A stretch of 64,000 bases of DNA from an uncultured Bacilli bacterium (GCA_934102335.1 CAKOSP010000001.1:1-64000), one strand, 5' to 3'. Shown: positions 32,209 to 41,481, counted from the first letter of the stretch. The notes: a model not told the origin generated them from the letters alone. Numbers and translations: made by a program.

Positions 32209-33228
32209 GTGAACAGCAAAAAAACAATTATAACTTCGGTATTATTTGCGGTATTAGTTCTGGCAACTTTAACAGCTACATATGCATATTTTAAATCGAC
32301 TATAGGAAGTGGTTCATCCAGTAGTACAACAGTAACAGCTAAAACTATTGACGGGTTAACATTTAATCAAGGGACAAACTTATCAATAACTGCAACTCAA
32401 ACAAACTTTGGAAATGGTAAAGGCAATTTATCATCCAGTACAAGCCCAAAAGTAACGTTAAAAGCAAGAAATGATGCAAGTGCAAGTTATAATTACAAAG
32501 CATGTTTAAATATTACAGAAAACACATTTGTGCATTCACAAATAAGTTCATCTGAAACAAATAGTGGTAAAACAGTTAACTTATTCGATATTTCAAAAGT
32601 AATTACTAATAGTTATGATGGTCGAGTTAAGAATAATCAAGATGGGTCTCTTTCTGTTACTAGAACTACAACTAGTAGTGCGGTTTTGGCTAACTCTCCT
32701 CATACATTAAAAGATTATTGTCCACAATGTTTGGCTGGTAAAACGTACATAATACAAGGCGTTACTGAAGCAAATTTGCATTGTATATATTTAGATGGTT
32801 TATCATCAACATGGTACTTTGGTACTGCTAGAACTCTTACTGATACGGACTTGTCATCGCGAGTATATTTTTATGGTAACGCAGTCTATGATGGTGGCAC
32901 CATAAAAGTTTCAAATATTCAAATAGAAGAGGGTACAACAGCAACACCATATGATCAATATGGATATATTGAAAATGCGGATTTAGAACTTACTGTAACC
33001 AAAAATGGAACAACAGTACTTACTAAAGACATAACTCATGGGTATGGGGAGATTTGTATTCCAACAACAAGTGGTGGAAGTACTACAACTCACACAATAA
33101 GCGCTACAGCAGGATCAACAACTACCGATACATGGAATGCAACGGTTACTTTTAAAAACTATAATAATAATCAAAATATTAATTTAGATAAAACTTTTAA
33201 TTCTAATTTTGTATTTACAAGAATTTAA
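32209..33228 (+). CDS. SipW-type surface protein with inserted phage-tail-like domain
   Basis: A 339-residue secreted protein. The signal segment ends LATLTATYAYFKSTIGSG, and the mature start shares TAKTIDGLTFNQGTNLSITATQTNFG with its paralogs. At about residues 125-250 the conserved beta-sandwich domain is interrupted by a different module (CPQCLAGKTYIIQG, TWYFGTARTL, IKVSNIQIEEGTTATPYDQYG) whose ending is typical of carbohydrate-binding-like modules in phage tail proteins. The sandwich then resumes (ADLELTVTKNGTTVLTKDI). The start is GTG at 32209, preceded by a weak ribosome site. Role unknown, probably surface or fibre-associated. Confidence 0.75.
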   Translation: MNSKKTIITSVLFAVLVLATLTATYAYFKSTIGSGSSSSTTVTAKTIDGLTFNQGTNLSITATQTNFGNGKGNLSSSTSPKVTLKARNDASASYNYKACLNITENTFVHSQISSSETNSGKTVNLFDISKVITNSYDGRVKNNQDGSLSVTRTTTSSAVLANSPHTLKDYCPQCLAGKTYIIQGVTEANLHCIYLDGLSSTWYFGTARTLTDTDLSSRVYFYGNAVYDGGTIKVSNIQIEEGTTATPYDQYGYIENADLELTVTKNGTTVLTKDITHGYGEICIPTTSGGSTTTHTISATAGSTTTDTWNATVTFKNYNNNQNINLDKTFNSNFVFTRI

Positions 33229-33237
33229 ATATTTAGT

Positions 33238-33265
33238 AGTCTGTTTTTATAAACAGACTTTTTTT
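33238..33265 (+). terminator. Rho-independent terminator
   Basis: AGTCTGTTT (33238-33246) pairs with AAACAGACT (33251-33259), followed by a T-run. Confidence 0.9.
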
Positions 33266-33278
33266 ATACTTTATATTA

Positions 33279-33287
33279 TGGTATTAT
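33279..33287 (+). promoter_or_regulatory. Extended -10 promoter
   Basis: TG-G-TATTAT at 33279-33287, 36 nt before the next start codon. Confidence 0.4.
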
Positions 33288-33323
33288 ATTATATATAAAT
33301 AATAAAGATGGGAAGTATAAATT

Positions 33324-34934
33324 ATGAAAAATAGAAAAGTTATATTAACTTCGATAATAGTGGCAGTTTTAATTATTGCAACTTTGGGGGCAACATATGC
33401 CTATTTTCAAGCTAAAGTTGAATCAGGCTCAAGTACAAGTGTAAAGGTGACTGCATCAACTCTTGATTCATTAACATTCGCAACCGGAAATCCTATAGAA
33501 TTAGAAGCAAATCAAACTAATTTTGCGAGTGGTCAAGGAAATATAGTTGGAAGCACATATGCCAGTGCTACGTTAATTGCTAATAATGCTTCGAATACAG
33601 CTACTAGTACGTATAATATGTACTTAAATATTTCTGATAATAATTTTGCGTATTCCCAATCAAGTACTTATCCAGAATTAATATTAAAGATAAAAAATAA
33701 TAGTACTAATGAAGAAGTAACTTCTATTGAAGGATTAAATTATGTTAGTACTACTGATGCTAAAGGAACTACTATAACAGGTTTTGACATAACTACTAAA
33801 GTTGGTTTAGTTAATTTATTTAACGGAAAAGAAATTAAAACGGCGACCGGACAAACTACTATAACTGCAAAGTGGGATATTACTATTCAATTTGTAAACT
33901 ATGCAAAAGATCAGACTAGTAACGAAAATAAATTTTTTAATGCTCAAGTGTTAATTGGTAGTGATCAATATGAGGAAAATAATTCTCCTATGATTAATTA
34001 TTTAAGTATTTCCAGATCAGCTAGTGGTGATAATTTCTATAATTTAAAAGTGGCGTTAAACACTAATGTTGCAACAAGCGAAATAAGCGAATATCACTAT
34101 GGAATTGTTGAAACTAACTCATTAACTGAAATTAATAATGTCAGTAAAAACTACAAAATAATGCCATTAGCTAAAGATCCTAGTGACCTTGATACTTCAG
34201 ATACTTGTACAGCAAAAAAAGATTATACAACCCTAGAATATGTCACAACAAATTTATCATCAAATTCTTTTTCGTGTCTTTCTTATTCTGATGAATACAC
34301 AATTTATGCATATGTTGTAAATAAACAAAACATAAAATCTAACACTTATATTTTAACATCTTCAGAAGGGGGATATGATGTCCCTACCATAAGTAGTGTT
34401 ACAGCAACAAAAACAAGTAATTCTATAACAGTAACAGTATCAGCTCAAGAAGGCACTAACAAAATAAGTAAGTATTTATATAGCATAGATAACGGTAATA
34501 GTTTTTTAGAAAGTACAAGTAATATATATACATTTAATAATTTGAAATCAAATAATTTATACAGAATAATAGTTAAAGTTAAAGATAGTAATGAAAAATA
34601 CTCTAATGTTTATGTAACAAAAGTTCAGACTGAAAATAGTTCTACTAATTTAATTAGTTTTACATTTGAGACGAGTTATAGTAAGTGTTCTGGTACATTT
34701 ACTGCAGAAAGTGGTATGACATGGAATACTTGGATAAACAGTAGTTATAACAATTTAGGATGTTTCACATTAATAAATGGTGTACCTGCTGTAGCTAACC
34801 AATATGGTACGAATACATCTATTGATAATAAAACCAATAATAGCGCAGTAAACGCTAGTGACGTCATAATAGCTAATTCAACTTACACAACTGGTGGTAT
34901 GGAATTTGATTATGGGATAGAAGATAAGTACTAA
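33324..34934 (+). CDS. SipW-type modular surface protein with Fn3-like repeats
   Basis: A 536-residue secreted protein. The signal segment ends LATLGATYAYFQAKVESG; then comes the shared SipW-type sandwich domain (about 30-215), two Fn3-like repeats (about 220-345 and 350-440; SITVTVSAQEG, NNLYRIIVKVKDSNEKYSNVYV), and a C-terminal domain with two cysteines (YSKCSGTFTAE, YNNLGCFTL). The second repeat matches the start of the partial protein at 2-901. No wall-sorting signal or C-terminal membrane segment is present, so retention may depend on assembly. It is followed by the sortase gene. Confidence 0.8.
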   Translation: MKNRKVILTSIIVAVLIIATLGATYAYFQAKVESGSSTSVKVTASTLDSLTFATGNPIELEANQTNFASGQGNIVGSTYASATLIANNASNTATSTYNMYLNISDNNFAYSQSSTYPELILKIKNNSTNEEVTSIEGLNYVSTTDAKGTTITGFDITTKVGLVNLFNGKEIKTATGQTTITAKWDITIQFVNYAKDQTSNENKFFNAQVLIGSDQYEENNSPMINYLSISRSASGDNFYNLKVALNTNVATSEISEYHYGIVETNSLTEINNVSKNYKIMPLAKDPSDLDTSDTCTAKKDYTTLEYVTTNLSSNSFSCLSYSDEYTIYAYVVNKQNIKSNTYILTSSEGGYDVPTISSVTATKTSNSITVTVSAQEGTNKISKYLYSIDNGNSFLESTSNIYTFNNLKSNNLYRIIVKVKDSNEKYSNVYVTKVQTENSSTNLISFTFETSYSKCSGTFTAESGMTWNTWINSSYNNLGCFTLINGVPAVANQYGTNTSIDNKTNNSAVNASDVIIANSTYTTGGMEFDYGIEDKY

Positions 34935-34941
34935 ATATTAC

Positions 34942-34970
34942 TTTCATTATTTCTAAATTTGCTATATAAT
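34942..34970 (+). promoter_or_regulatory. Promoter for the sortase gene
   Basis: TTTCAT (34942-34947), 17-nt spacer, TATAAT (34965-34970); the start codon lies 25 nt further. Confidence 0.5.
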
Positions 34971-34995
34971 GTCTATTAGAGAATAGTTGATCGAT

Positions 34996-35817
34996 ATGAA
35001 AAAAAAAAGAAAATTAAAAAAATGGGTATACTATGTCTTTATATTTTTCTTTTTAGGTTTAATGATATACTCATTAATAAATGTAATTGCTTGGTATAAT
35101 GATTCAAAAAAAACTAAAGAATTAAATGAAGTAATAATTGAAAATACTAAAATAATTGATAAAGAGGATACGTCAGAAACAGAGTATGTTAACTATGATA
35201 CTAAAAATGATAGTGATTATTTTAAATATATTAAAATGTCCTTATTAGAAGTGGACTTTACAGATTTAGTAAATAAAAATAAAGATACAGTTGCTTGGAT
35301 ACAAGTTGGTGGTACTAATATAAATTATCCTGTAGTTCAAACTAATAATAATGAAGATTACTTAAAAAAGGCCTATGATGGAAGTTATAACGAGGCTGGC
35401 TGGGTATTTATGGATTATCGAAATAATGTTAATACATTCGATCAAAATACAATTATTTATGCTCATAGTAGAGTAGATGGAACCATGTTTGGTAGTCTAA
35501 AAAATATTTTAAATACAGATTGGTACCAAAATAAAGATAATCATATAATAAAGCTATCTACTAAAAAAGAAAATACTCTTTGGCAAGTATTTAGTGTATA
35601 TACAATTGAAAAAGAAAGTTATTACATAACTCCAAATTTTGATGATGAAAAAGAATATACAGATTTTTTAAATACTATTAAACAAAGAAGTGAAAAAGAT
35701 TTTAGTGGTAGTGTAAATGCCAAAGATAAAGTTTTAACTTTATCAACTTGTAAAGACAATTCAGGAAATCGTATAGTTATGCATGCTAAACTAATAAAAA
35801 AGGAAAAAAGAGCTTGA
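34996..35817 (+). CDS. srtB: Class B sortase
   Basis: A 273-residue transpeptidase anchored by one N-terminal membrane segment (about 8-30). The sortase fold starts near residue 90 with VAWIQVGGTNINYPVVQ. The catalytic His is in IIYAHSRV (about 157), the nucleophilic Cys in LTLSTCKDNSGNRIVMHA (about 252) and the Arg a few residues later. The helical stretch between core strands and the KENTLWQVFSVYTIE region fit class B, which recognises NPxTx-type signals. The next gene ends with NPNTSD, a fitting substrate. The ATG at 34996 is chosen over the TTG at 34987. Confidence 0.88.
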   Translation: MKKKRKLKKWVYYVFIFFFLGLMIYSLINVIAWYNDSKKTKELNEVIIENTKIIDKEDTSETEYVNYDTKNDSDYFKYIKMSLLEVDFTDLVNKNKDTVAWIQVGGTNINYPVVQTNNNEDYLKKAYDGSYNEAGWVFMDYRNNVNTFDQNTIIYAHSRVDGTMFGSLKNILNTDWYQNKDNHIIKLSTKKENTLWQVFSVYTIEKESYYITPNFDDEKEYTDFLNTIKQRSEKDFSGSVNAKDKVLTLSTCKDNSGNRIVMHAKLIKKEKRA

Positions 35818-35818
35818 C

Positions 35819-35846
35819 ACTCAATGTAAAGTGTTGAGTTCTTTTT
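35819..35846 (+). terminator. Rho-independent terminator
   Basis: ACTCAA (35819-35824) pairs with TTGAGT (35834-35839), followed by T-rich sequence. Confidence 0.6.
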
Positions 35847-35900
35847 ATTTACTATTATTTTTTTGTTTGCTATCCTTAAACTAAGGAAGGGTAATGTGAA

Positions 35901-37598
35901 ATGAAAAAATATTTAAAAATTACAATTATATCTTTAATTGCAATATTATTCGTAAGTGTTCATAGCGTATATGCACTTGATAACTTACAAAATGAAATTG
36001 ATAGTCTTAAAAATGGGACAATCACAATGGACAAAAATTTAGAGGAAAACATCACGATTGACAAAGGAATGAATATTACATTAGATCTTAATGGATATAC
36101 ATTAACTGGTTATATCACTGTTAAAGGAGAACTACTAATTAAAAGTTCAAAAGAAAATGGATTAATTGAAGGCAACTTAGAAAAAGATAAAGCAGCTATT
36201 TATTCTGATGGTGGTAAAGTAACTTTAGAAAGTGGTAAAATAACTAATCCAAAAGGATATGGTATATATGCTTTAAATGGTGGTTATGCTATAGTAAATG
36301 GTGGAACTATTGAAACTTGTTATTCTGGTTTGACTGGAAATAATACAACTGGAACTATGTATTTATATGTTAATGGTGGAACAATAACTGCAAAATATGG
36401 ACCTGCTATTTACATGCCAGGTCCAGTAAGTTTAGACATAACAAACGGAACTCTAAATGGTGGAATTAGTTTAAGAATGGGTATTGTTAATATAAAAGGT
36501 GGAACAATAAACGCAATTACTTCTGATATAGATATGCCAAGTGAATATTATGCATTTAATGGAAATGCTTGGTTACCAGATGCACTTTATGTATTCGGAG
36601 GAACTTATGATTCTAAAGACGATACAAATAAATTAGAACTTAATATTACTGGCGGAACATTTAATACTAAAAATAATTTAGGAAGTGCTGTAGCAATATA
36701 TGATCTTGGTAAAGTAGCTCAAGAAATGGTTATTAATATTTCTGATAAAGCTAAACTTAAAACTACAAGCACAACAAGATTAGCATACGATGTTTTAAAT
36801 TTAGCAGATTTAAAAGTAAACTATCCTAAAGAAGGATATAATAATGTCTCATATTTAGGTAAAACTAAAACGAATATAACCGGAGGAATCTATTCTTCCT
36901 CAGTTTCTAAGTACTTAACCAGTTATTATACTGAAGTTAAAGAAAACAATTTATATAAAGTTACAACAAAAGAATTTGAAGTAAAAGCTCCAGAAATTAA
37001 TGTGAATGAAGTAGTAAAAGAAATAAATACTGGTTTAAAAAATAGTGAAGAAGTAAAAAATATTTTTACAGACTCTTTGAAAAATTCAAAAATTAACATT
37101 GAAGGTATAGATGCAATAATAGATGTAGATATTAAAAATAATGTTGAAAATGTTGAAGAAAAAGTAAAAACGAACATTAATGAAACAATTAATAAATTAG
37201 GAAAAAATGTTAAATTAGCTAATTTATTTGAAATATCTATTAAGGTAAAAAATAAAGTCGATAGTACTTATTTAGGTGAACTTGAAGAACTTACAGATAA
37301 AGTTCAATTTATTGTTGCAATACCTGATGATTTACTAGTAGCATCAAAAGGATATGAAAGAAAATTTTATATTATTAGATATCATAATAATGAAAGTGAG
37401 GTAATTCCTGCAACTTTAAAAGATAATATGTTATCATTTAGTTCAGATAAATTTTCAACTTATGCATTAGCTTACGAAGATAAGAATACAAAAGAAGAAG
37501 CTAACCCTAATACGTCAGATAATATTTTAGTATTTTTATCACTTGCTACCCTTGCTTTAGTAGGTTCAATCAAAGTATATAAAAAGTTACATAACTAA
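35901..37598 (+). CDS. Wall-anchored beta-helix surface protein, probable sortase substrate
   Basis: A 565-residue protein with an N-terminal signal peptide ending near HSVYA (about 25). A parallel beta-helix-like region follows (about 35-330), with repeated NGGTI/GGTF turns spaced about 20-25 residues apart (ALNGGYAIVNGGTIET, YVNGGTITAK, NIKGGTINA, NITGGTFNT, NITGGIYSS). Next come a helical-sandwich stalk domain and a C-terminal sorting signal: NPNTSD, a hydrophobic segment (ILVFLSLATLALVGSI) and KVYKKLHN. The NPxTSD motif and position behind srtB make it the likely substrate. The ligand of the beta-helix is unknown. Ribosome site GGAAGGG. Confidence 0.85.
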   Translation: MKKYLKITIISLIAILFVSVHSVYALDNLQNEIDSLKNGTITMDKNLEENITIDKGMNITLDLNGYTLTGYITVKGELLIKSSKENGLIEGNLEKDKAAIYSDGGKVTLESGKITNPKGYGIYALNGGYAIVNGGTIETCYSGLTGNNTTGTMYLYVNGGTITAKYGPAIYMPGPVSLDITNGTLNGGISLRMGIVNIKGGTINAITSDIDMPSEYYAFNGNAWLPDALYVFGGTYDSKDDTNKLELNITGGTFNTKNNLGSAVAIYDLGKVAQEMVINISDKAKLKTTSTTRLAYDVLNLADLKVNYPKEGYNNVSYLGKTKTNITGGIYSSSVSKYLTSYYTEVKENNLYKVTTKEFEVKAPEINVNEVVKEINTGLKNSEEVKNIFTDSLKNSKINIEGIDAIIDVDIKNNVENVEEKVKTNINETINKLGKNVKLANLFEISIKVKNKVDSTYLGELEELTDKVQFIVAIPDDLLVASKGYERKFYIIRYHNNESEVIPATLKDNMLSFSSDKFSTYALAYEDKNTKEEANPNTSDNILVFLSLATLALVGSIKVYKKLHN

Positions 37599-37601
37599 TC
37601 G

Positions 37602-37636
37602 AAAACTATGATAGTTAAAAATATCATAGTTTTTTG
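37602..37636 (+). terminator. Rho-independent terminator
   Basis: AAAACTATGATA (37602-37613) is exactly complementary to TATCATAGTTTT (37622-37633), followed by more T. Confidence 0.92.
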
Positions 37637-37695
37637 ATTGAACTTTATTACCACTTTTAATACCAAAATTTGCATTATTTTAAAAAAAATGTTAT

Positions 37696-37701
37696 TATAA
37701 T
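37696..37701 (+). promoter_or_regulatory. -10 element ahead of the sigma factor operon
   Basis: TATAAT at 37696-37701 with about 45 nt of leader. TTGCAT at 37670-37675 is the nearest -35-like hexamer but stands 20 nt away, so the promoter may need an activator or another sigma factor. Confidence 0.35.
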
Positions 37702-37751
37702 ACCTCAAGAAAAAGAAATTTGTTAGCGTTTAATAATTTAGGGGGATAAAA

Positions 37752-39521
37752 ATGGCTAGACAAGCAATTAATGATGAATACATATCGTATCCAAAAACAT
37801 TATCAAAAGAAGAATTAACAGACTTATTTTTAAGGTTTCAATCAGGAGATTTAGCAGCTAAAGACAAAATAATAATTCATAACATAGGATTAGTAAAAAG
37901 TATAGTAAAAGAAAAATTTTCTAAATATATGATAGATTCAGATGACTTAATTTCTATTGGAACAATTGGACTTATAAAAGCTATTAATAGTTTTGATATT
38001 AAAAGAGAAGTGGCATTTTCTACATATGCATATAAAATCATATATAACGAAATTCAAAAAGAATTACAAAAAAATAAAAATTCAATTAGTGCAATTAGCA
38101 TTTCTAATCCTTTATTAAATAATAGTGACAATAAAGAATATACTTTAGAAAACACTTTATATTCAAATATTAATCTCGAATACGACTATACAGAACAAGA
38201 ATTACATAAAGCAATTAATAATTTTATTGAAAATTTAAATAAATCTGAAAAAGATATTTTAAAGCTATATTTCGGTTTTTATTCTGTTGGACCAATAACG
38301 CAAGAACAAATTGCAACGAAATATAAAACTACCAAAGCTAATATATCTTTAATTATTTCTGATTTGCTAAACCGTTTAAAATACAATTTAGAACAACAAA
38401 ATTTAAAAGAAAAAGAAAAAGTAACTAAAGTCGGAAAATATCATAATGGAAAAGCTAGAAATATTTATGAATATTTTTACGAGCATTCCAAAAAAGACAC
38501 AGATTATGTTTTATCGCAATTAAATGATTATGAAAAAAAATACATAAATTTAAAATTTAATATGTCATTTAATCAGATAGCAGAAGTCTTAAATATTTCT
38601 AGTAAAGAAGTATTATCATTAAATGCTGAAGTCATAGCTAAAATGAAACGATTATTTAATTTATTAAAAACAGAACAAAATAAAAAATTAGATAAACGAA
38701 CAAATATGGAAAAAAATTTATATCAATTATTTCCATATTATAAAAAAGAAGAAATAAAATGTGTGATTAATTCATTGTCACAAATGGAACAAAAACTTTT
38801 ACAACTAAAATTTGGAGAGAATTACAATAGTGCTTATAGTTATTTTAAATCTAAATATACTAAATTTAATGAAGCAATAGATTTATTACTTAATAAAATT
38901 AAAACGCTTCTTGAAATAAAATTCCCATTTGCAGTTAATAGTAATGTAAAACCAAATGAAGATAATAATAAAACGTTATATGATATATTTTTCGAATATT
39001 CACAAGAAGAAATTAAAAGTGTAATTTCACATTTTAGTGAAAGAGACAAGCTTATATTAAAAATTAAATATGGCAAAAGTTATAATGAATCTTATAGCTC
39101 TGCAAATTTGACTTTTGAACAATTAGAAAGATTAATCACATTTATAAAACCAAAATTAGCTATAGAATTAAAACAAAAAAGATTAAATAAGATTGTCACA
39201 ATTGAACCACTTTATAATGATAAAGATAATGAGCAAATTCCTTCAAATATGGATTTAAGTGAATTAATGCCGTTTATTTTATCTAAAACATTAATAAATT
39301 TAACTTCACGGCAACAAACTATACTAAAATTCAAATTTAAAATGATTGACGGTGAGTATCACACAGAACAAGAAATATCTGAATACTTACATTTAGATTT
39401 ATCAGAAGTCACTAGAAATGTAAAAACTTCTTTATTAATAATTAAAGAAATACTTGATAAACAATTTGACCTTGCAATTGAAAAATCAGTTATTGATTTA
39501 AAAAGAACAATAAAAAAATAG
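37752..39521 (+). CDS. Large sigma-70 family factor with repeated C-terminal modules
   Basis: A 589-residue sigma factor, about twice normal size. Residues 1-110 hold region 2 of sigma-E/K type (IIHNIGLVKSIVKEKF, DDLISIGTIGLIKAINSF, FSTYAYKIIYNEIQKEL). Residues about 150-215 hold a region 4 helix-turn-helix (ITQEQIATKYKTTKANISLI). Then come three similar modules at about 238-305, 322-388 and 408-474, each starting (I/L)Y-x(2,3)-F followed by a hydrophobic/charged pattern, and a last helix-turn-helix-like block at about 505-570. The modules recur in the next two genes. No anti-sigma gene is adjacent. Ribosome site AGGGGGAT; likely start of a three-gene operon. Confidence 0.85.
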   Translation: MARQAINDEYISYPKTLSKEELTDLFLRFQSGDLAAKDKIIIHNIGLVKSIVKEKFSKYMIDSDDLISIGTIGLIKAINSFDIKREVAFSTYAYKIIYNEIQKELQKNKNSISAISISNPLLNNSDNKEYTLENTLYSNINLEYDYTEQELHKAINNFIENLNKSEKDILKLYFGFYSVGPITQEQIATKYKTTKANISLIISDLLNRLKYNLEQQNLKEKEKVTKVGKYHNGKARNIYEYFYEHSKKDTDYVLSQLNDYEKKYINLKFNMSFNQIAEVLNISSKEVLSLNAEVIAKMKRLFNLLKTEQNKKLDKRTNMEKNLYQLFPYYKKEEIKCVINSLSQMEQKLLQLKFGENYNSAYSYFKSKYTKFNEAIDLLLNKIKTLLEIKFPFAVNSNVKPNEDNNKTLYDIFFEYSQEEIKSVISHFSERDKLILKIKYGKSYNESYSSANLTFEQLERLITFIKPKLAIELKQKRLNKIVTIEPLYNDKDNEQIPSNMDLSELMPFILSKTLINLTSRQQTILKFKFKMIDGEYHTEQEISEYLHLDLSEVTRNVKTSLLIIKEILDKQFDLAIEKSVIDLKRTIKK

Positions 39522-39544
39522 ATTTTGGAAGAAATGTAAAAAGT

Positions 39545-40480
39545 ATGATAAATTTAATTAATAAAAAACAAAATTCATCAAAGAATTTAACTTCAAATAA
39601 ACAAGAAGATCTTTTCATTAAATATAAAAATGGCGATATCACAGCAAAAAATATGATTATTGAGCAAAATATGTCGCTTGTCTCAAACATAGTAAGAGAA
39701 AGATTTTACACTGCCAAAAAAAGATATAATTACAATGGAGATTATAAAGACTTAGAGTCAATTGGCTATAAAGCCTTAATTCAAGCAGCTGAAACATTTG
39801 ATATTTCAATGAATAATACATTTTCAACCTATGCATATATAGTTATATATCATAAAATTTTAAATTACATTAAAGAAAAAAATAATAATTTGCAGATTAT
39901 AAGTTTATCAACTCCAGTTTGTAAATCAGATTATGATAAAGATGTTTTATTAAGTGATATTTTAACAAGTGACATTAATATCGAAGAAGAATATTTAGAT
40001 TATGAGTTAAAAACCGTTATTAATAAATTTGTAAAAAAATTACCTGAACCAGAACGAGATATTACAAGATTATATTTTGGATTTTATGATAATAAACCAA
40101 AAACTCAGGAACAAATTTCTAAAATACATAATATAAGTAGGGCAAAAGTATCAACAATTATTAATGAAGTTATTCAATTAGCAAGATTAGAATTACAAAG
40201 ACAATCCCTTTTAGAAATCAATATAGATGAATGTATTCAAAATGAAAAGTATTGTGATATTTATAAACATTTTAAAACTTACACAAAAGAGCAAGTAGAT
40301 TTAGCTTTGGGTAATCTACCAAAAGAAGAACAAGAATTTTTAAATTTGTATTTTAGATTTACACAATTTCAAGTTAAATTTTATTTTAATTTAACCGATG
40401 AACAATACAAAGAACAATATCTTAGTGTTTCAAAAAAACTAAGAAGAAATTTAAAGTATTCAAAAGAAAATATGAATTAA
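39545..40480 (+). CDS. Second tandem sigma-70 family factor
   Basis: A 311-residue sigma factor. Region 2 lies at about 20-110 (IIEQNMSLVSNIVRERF, DLESIGYKALIQAAETFD, FSTYAYIVIYHKILNYI), region 4 at about 150-220 (RDITRLYFGFYDNKPKTQEQISKIHNIS...). One extra C-terminal module follows at about 238-300 (IYKHFKTYTKEQVDLALGNLPKEEQEFLNLYF), matching those in the upstream gene. DLESIG replaces the more usual DLISIG, and a TAKKRYNYNGDY insert precedes it. It starts 23 nt after the first sigma gene. It is divergent enough from both neighbours that a recent duplication is unlikely. Confidence 0.85.
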   Translation: MINLINKKQNSSKNLTSNKQEDLFIKYKNGDITAKNMIIEQNMSLVSNIVRERFYTAKKRYNYNGDYKDLESIGYKALIQAAETFDISMNNTFSTYAYIVIYHKILNYIKEKNNNLQIISLSTPVCKSDYDKDVLLSDILTSDINIEEEYLDYELKTVINKFVKKLPEPERDITRLYFGFYDNKPKTQEQISKIHNISRAKVSTIINEVIQLARLELQRQSLLEINIDECIQNEKYCDIYKHFKTYTKEQVDLALGNLPKEEQEFLNLYFRFTQFQVKFYFNLTDEQYKEQYLSVSKKLRRNLKYSKENMN

Positions 40481-40492
40481 AAAGGAGTATAA

Positions 40493-41434
40493 ATGGAAGA
40501 ACTTTTTATAAATGAAAAGACATTGCCAAGACCTCTAAGTCAAAAACAAATAGAGCAATTATATGATAAGTATAAAAATGGCGATAATAAAGCAAAAGAA
40601 AAAATAATTTTACATAACATTAGATTAGTAAAATATATTGTTAAAAAACATTATAAAGATTGGTTTTCATTGCCTAATTACTATGGTGATGAAAACGACT
40701 TAATTTCAATAGGATGTAAAGCATTAATTAATGCAGTTGAATCATATAATCCAAACATATCCAAAAAGTTTTCAAGTTATGTTTACAAATATATTTATTA
40801 TTCAATACTTACTGGAATAAAATTTTCTGTGAAAGCTGAAAATATTATAAGTCTAAATGATACAAAATCTATAGGTACGGATTGCGATGAAGCATCATGC
40901 ACAATAGAAGATAGTATAAGTAGTGATGAAGATGTTCAACAAACAGTTATAACAAATGATATTCATAAAATAATTAGAAATTATGTTGACAATTTAACAG
41001 AACCAAATCGAAGTATAGTAAAATATTATTTTGGTTTTGACTGTGAACAAATGACTCAAGACAAAATAGCTGATATGCTAAATATGACGAAAAGTAACAT
41101 AAATGGTATAATACATAGAGTAGTAAAAGATTTGAAATTCTATTTAAAAACTGAAAATATTGTAGAAATGACTGAAGAATGTTTTTACAGTCAAACTGTA
41201 AAATCAAGATATTTTTCGGAAATTTATAAAAATTATTCCCAAAGCAGAGTGAACAAAGCACTAAACACTTTGCCTGAGGCTGAACAAACCTACTTTAAAG
41301 TTAGATCATGTTATACTGAAAAGCAAACTCAAAAATATTTACATTTATCTGATGAGGAACTAGAATACTTAAAAGATAGTACATTAGACCATTTAAATCT
41401 TGCTTTAAATAATTTAACAAATTTAAATAGGTAA
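40493..41434 (+). CDS. Third tandem sigma-70 family factor
   Basis: A 313-residue sigma factor. Region 2 is at about 15-115 (IILHNIRLVKYIVKKHY, NDLISIGCKALINAVESYN, KKFSSYVYKYIYYSI), region 4 at about 155-225 (MTQDKIADMLNMTKSNINGIIHR). One copy of the extra C-terminal module is at about 240-305 (FSEIYKNYSQSRVNKALNTLPEAEQTYFKV). Its opening (LPRPLSQKQIEQLYDKYKNGD) parallels the first gene's YPKTLSKEELTDLFLRFQSGD. It lies 12 nt after the second gene with an AAGGAG ribosome site, completing the operon. Confidence 0.85.
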   Translation: MEELFINEKTLPRPLSQKQIEQLYDKYKNGDNKAKEKIILHNIRLVKYIVKKHYKDWFSLPNYYGDENDLISIGCKALINAVESYNPNISKKFSSYVYKYIYYSILTGIKFSVKAENIISLNDTKSIGTDCDEASCTIEDSISSDEDVQQTVITNDIHKIIRNYVDNLTEPNRSIVKYYFGFDCEQMTQDKIADMLNMTKSNINGIIHRVVKDLKFYLKTENIVEMTEECFYSQTVKSRYFSEIYKNYSQSRVNKALNTLPEAEQTYFKVRSCYTEKQTQKYLHLSDEELEYLKDSTLDHLNLALNNLTNLNR

Positions 41435-41446
41435 AATTCATTAAAA

Positions 41447-41472
41447 ACTTAGGTTTAAATCTAGGCTTTTTT
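41447..41472 (+). terminator. Terminator after the sigma operon
   Basis: CTTAG and CTAGG arms (one G-U pair) around GTTTAAAT, followed by CTTTTTTT. Confidence 0.55.
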
Positions 41473-41481
41473 TGTTTTTTC

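Noticed and set aside
36300..36660. DNA tandem repeat or CRISPR-like spacing suggested by recurring ggtggaac words
   Set aside because: The words are coding repeats (NGGT turns) with irregular spacing and no palindromic repeat units.
35901..37598. Pectate lyase-like enzyme
   Set aside because: The repeated GGTI turns give a beta-helix, but no catalytic or calcium-binding residues of lyases are evident and the protein ends in a sorting signal.
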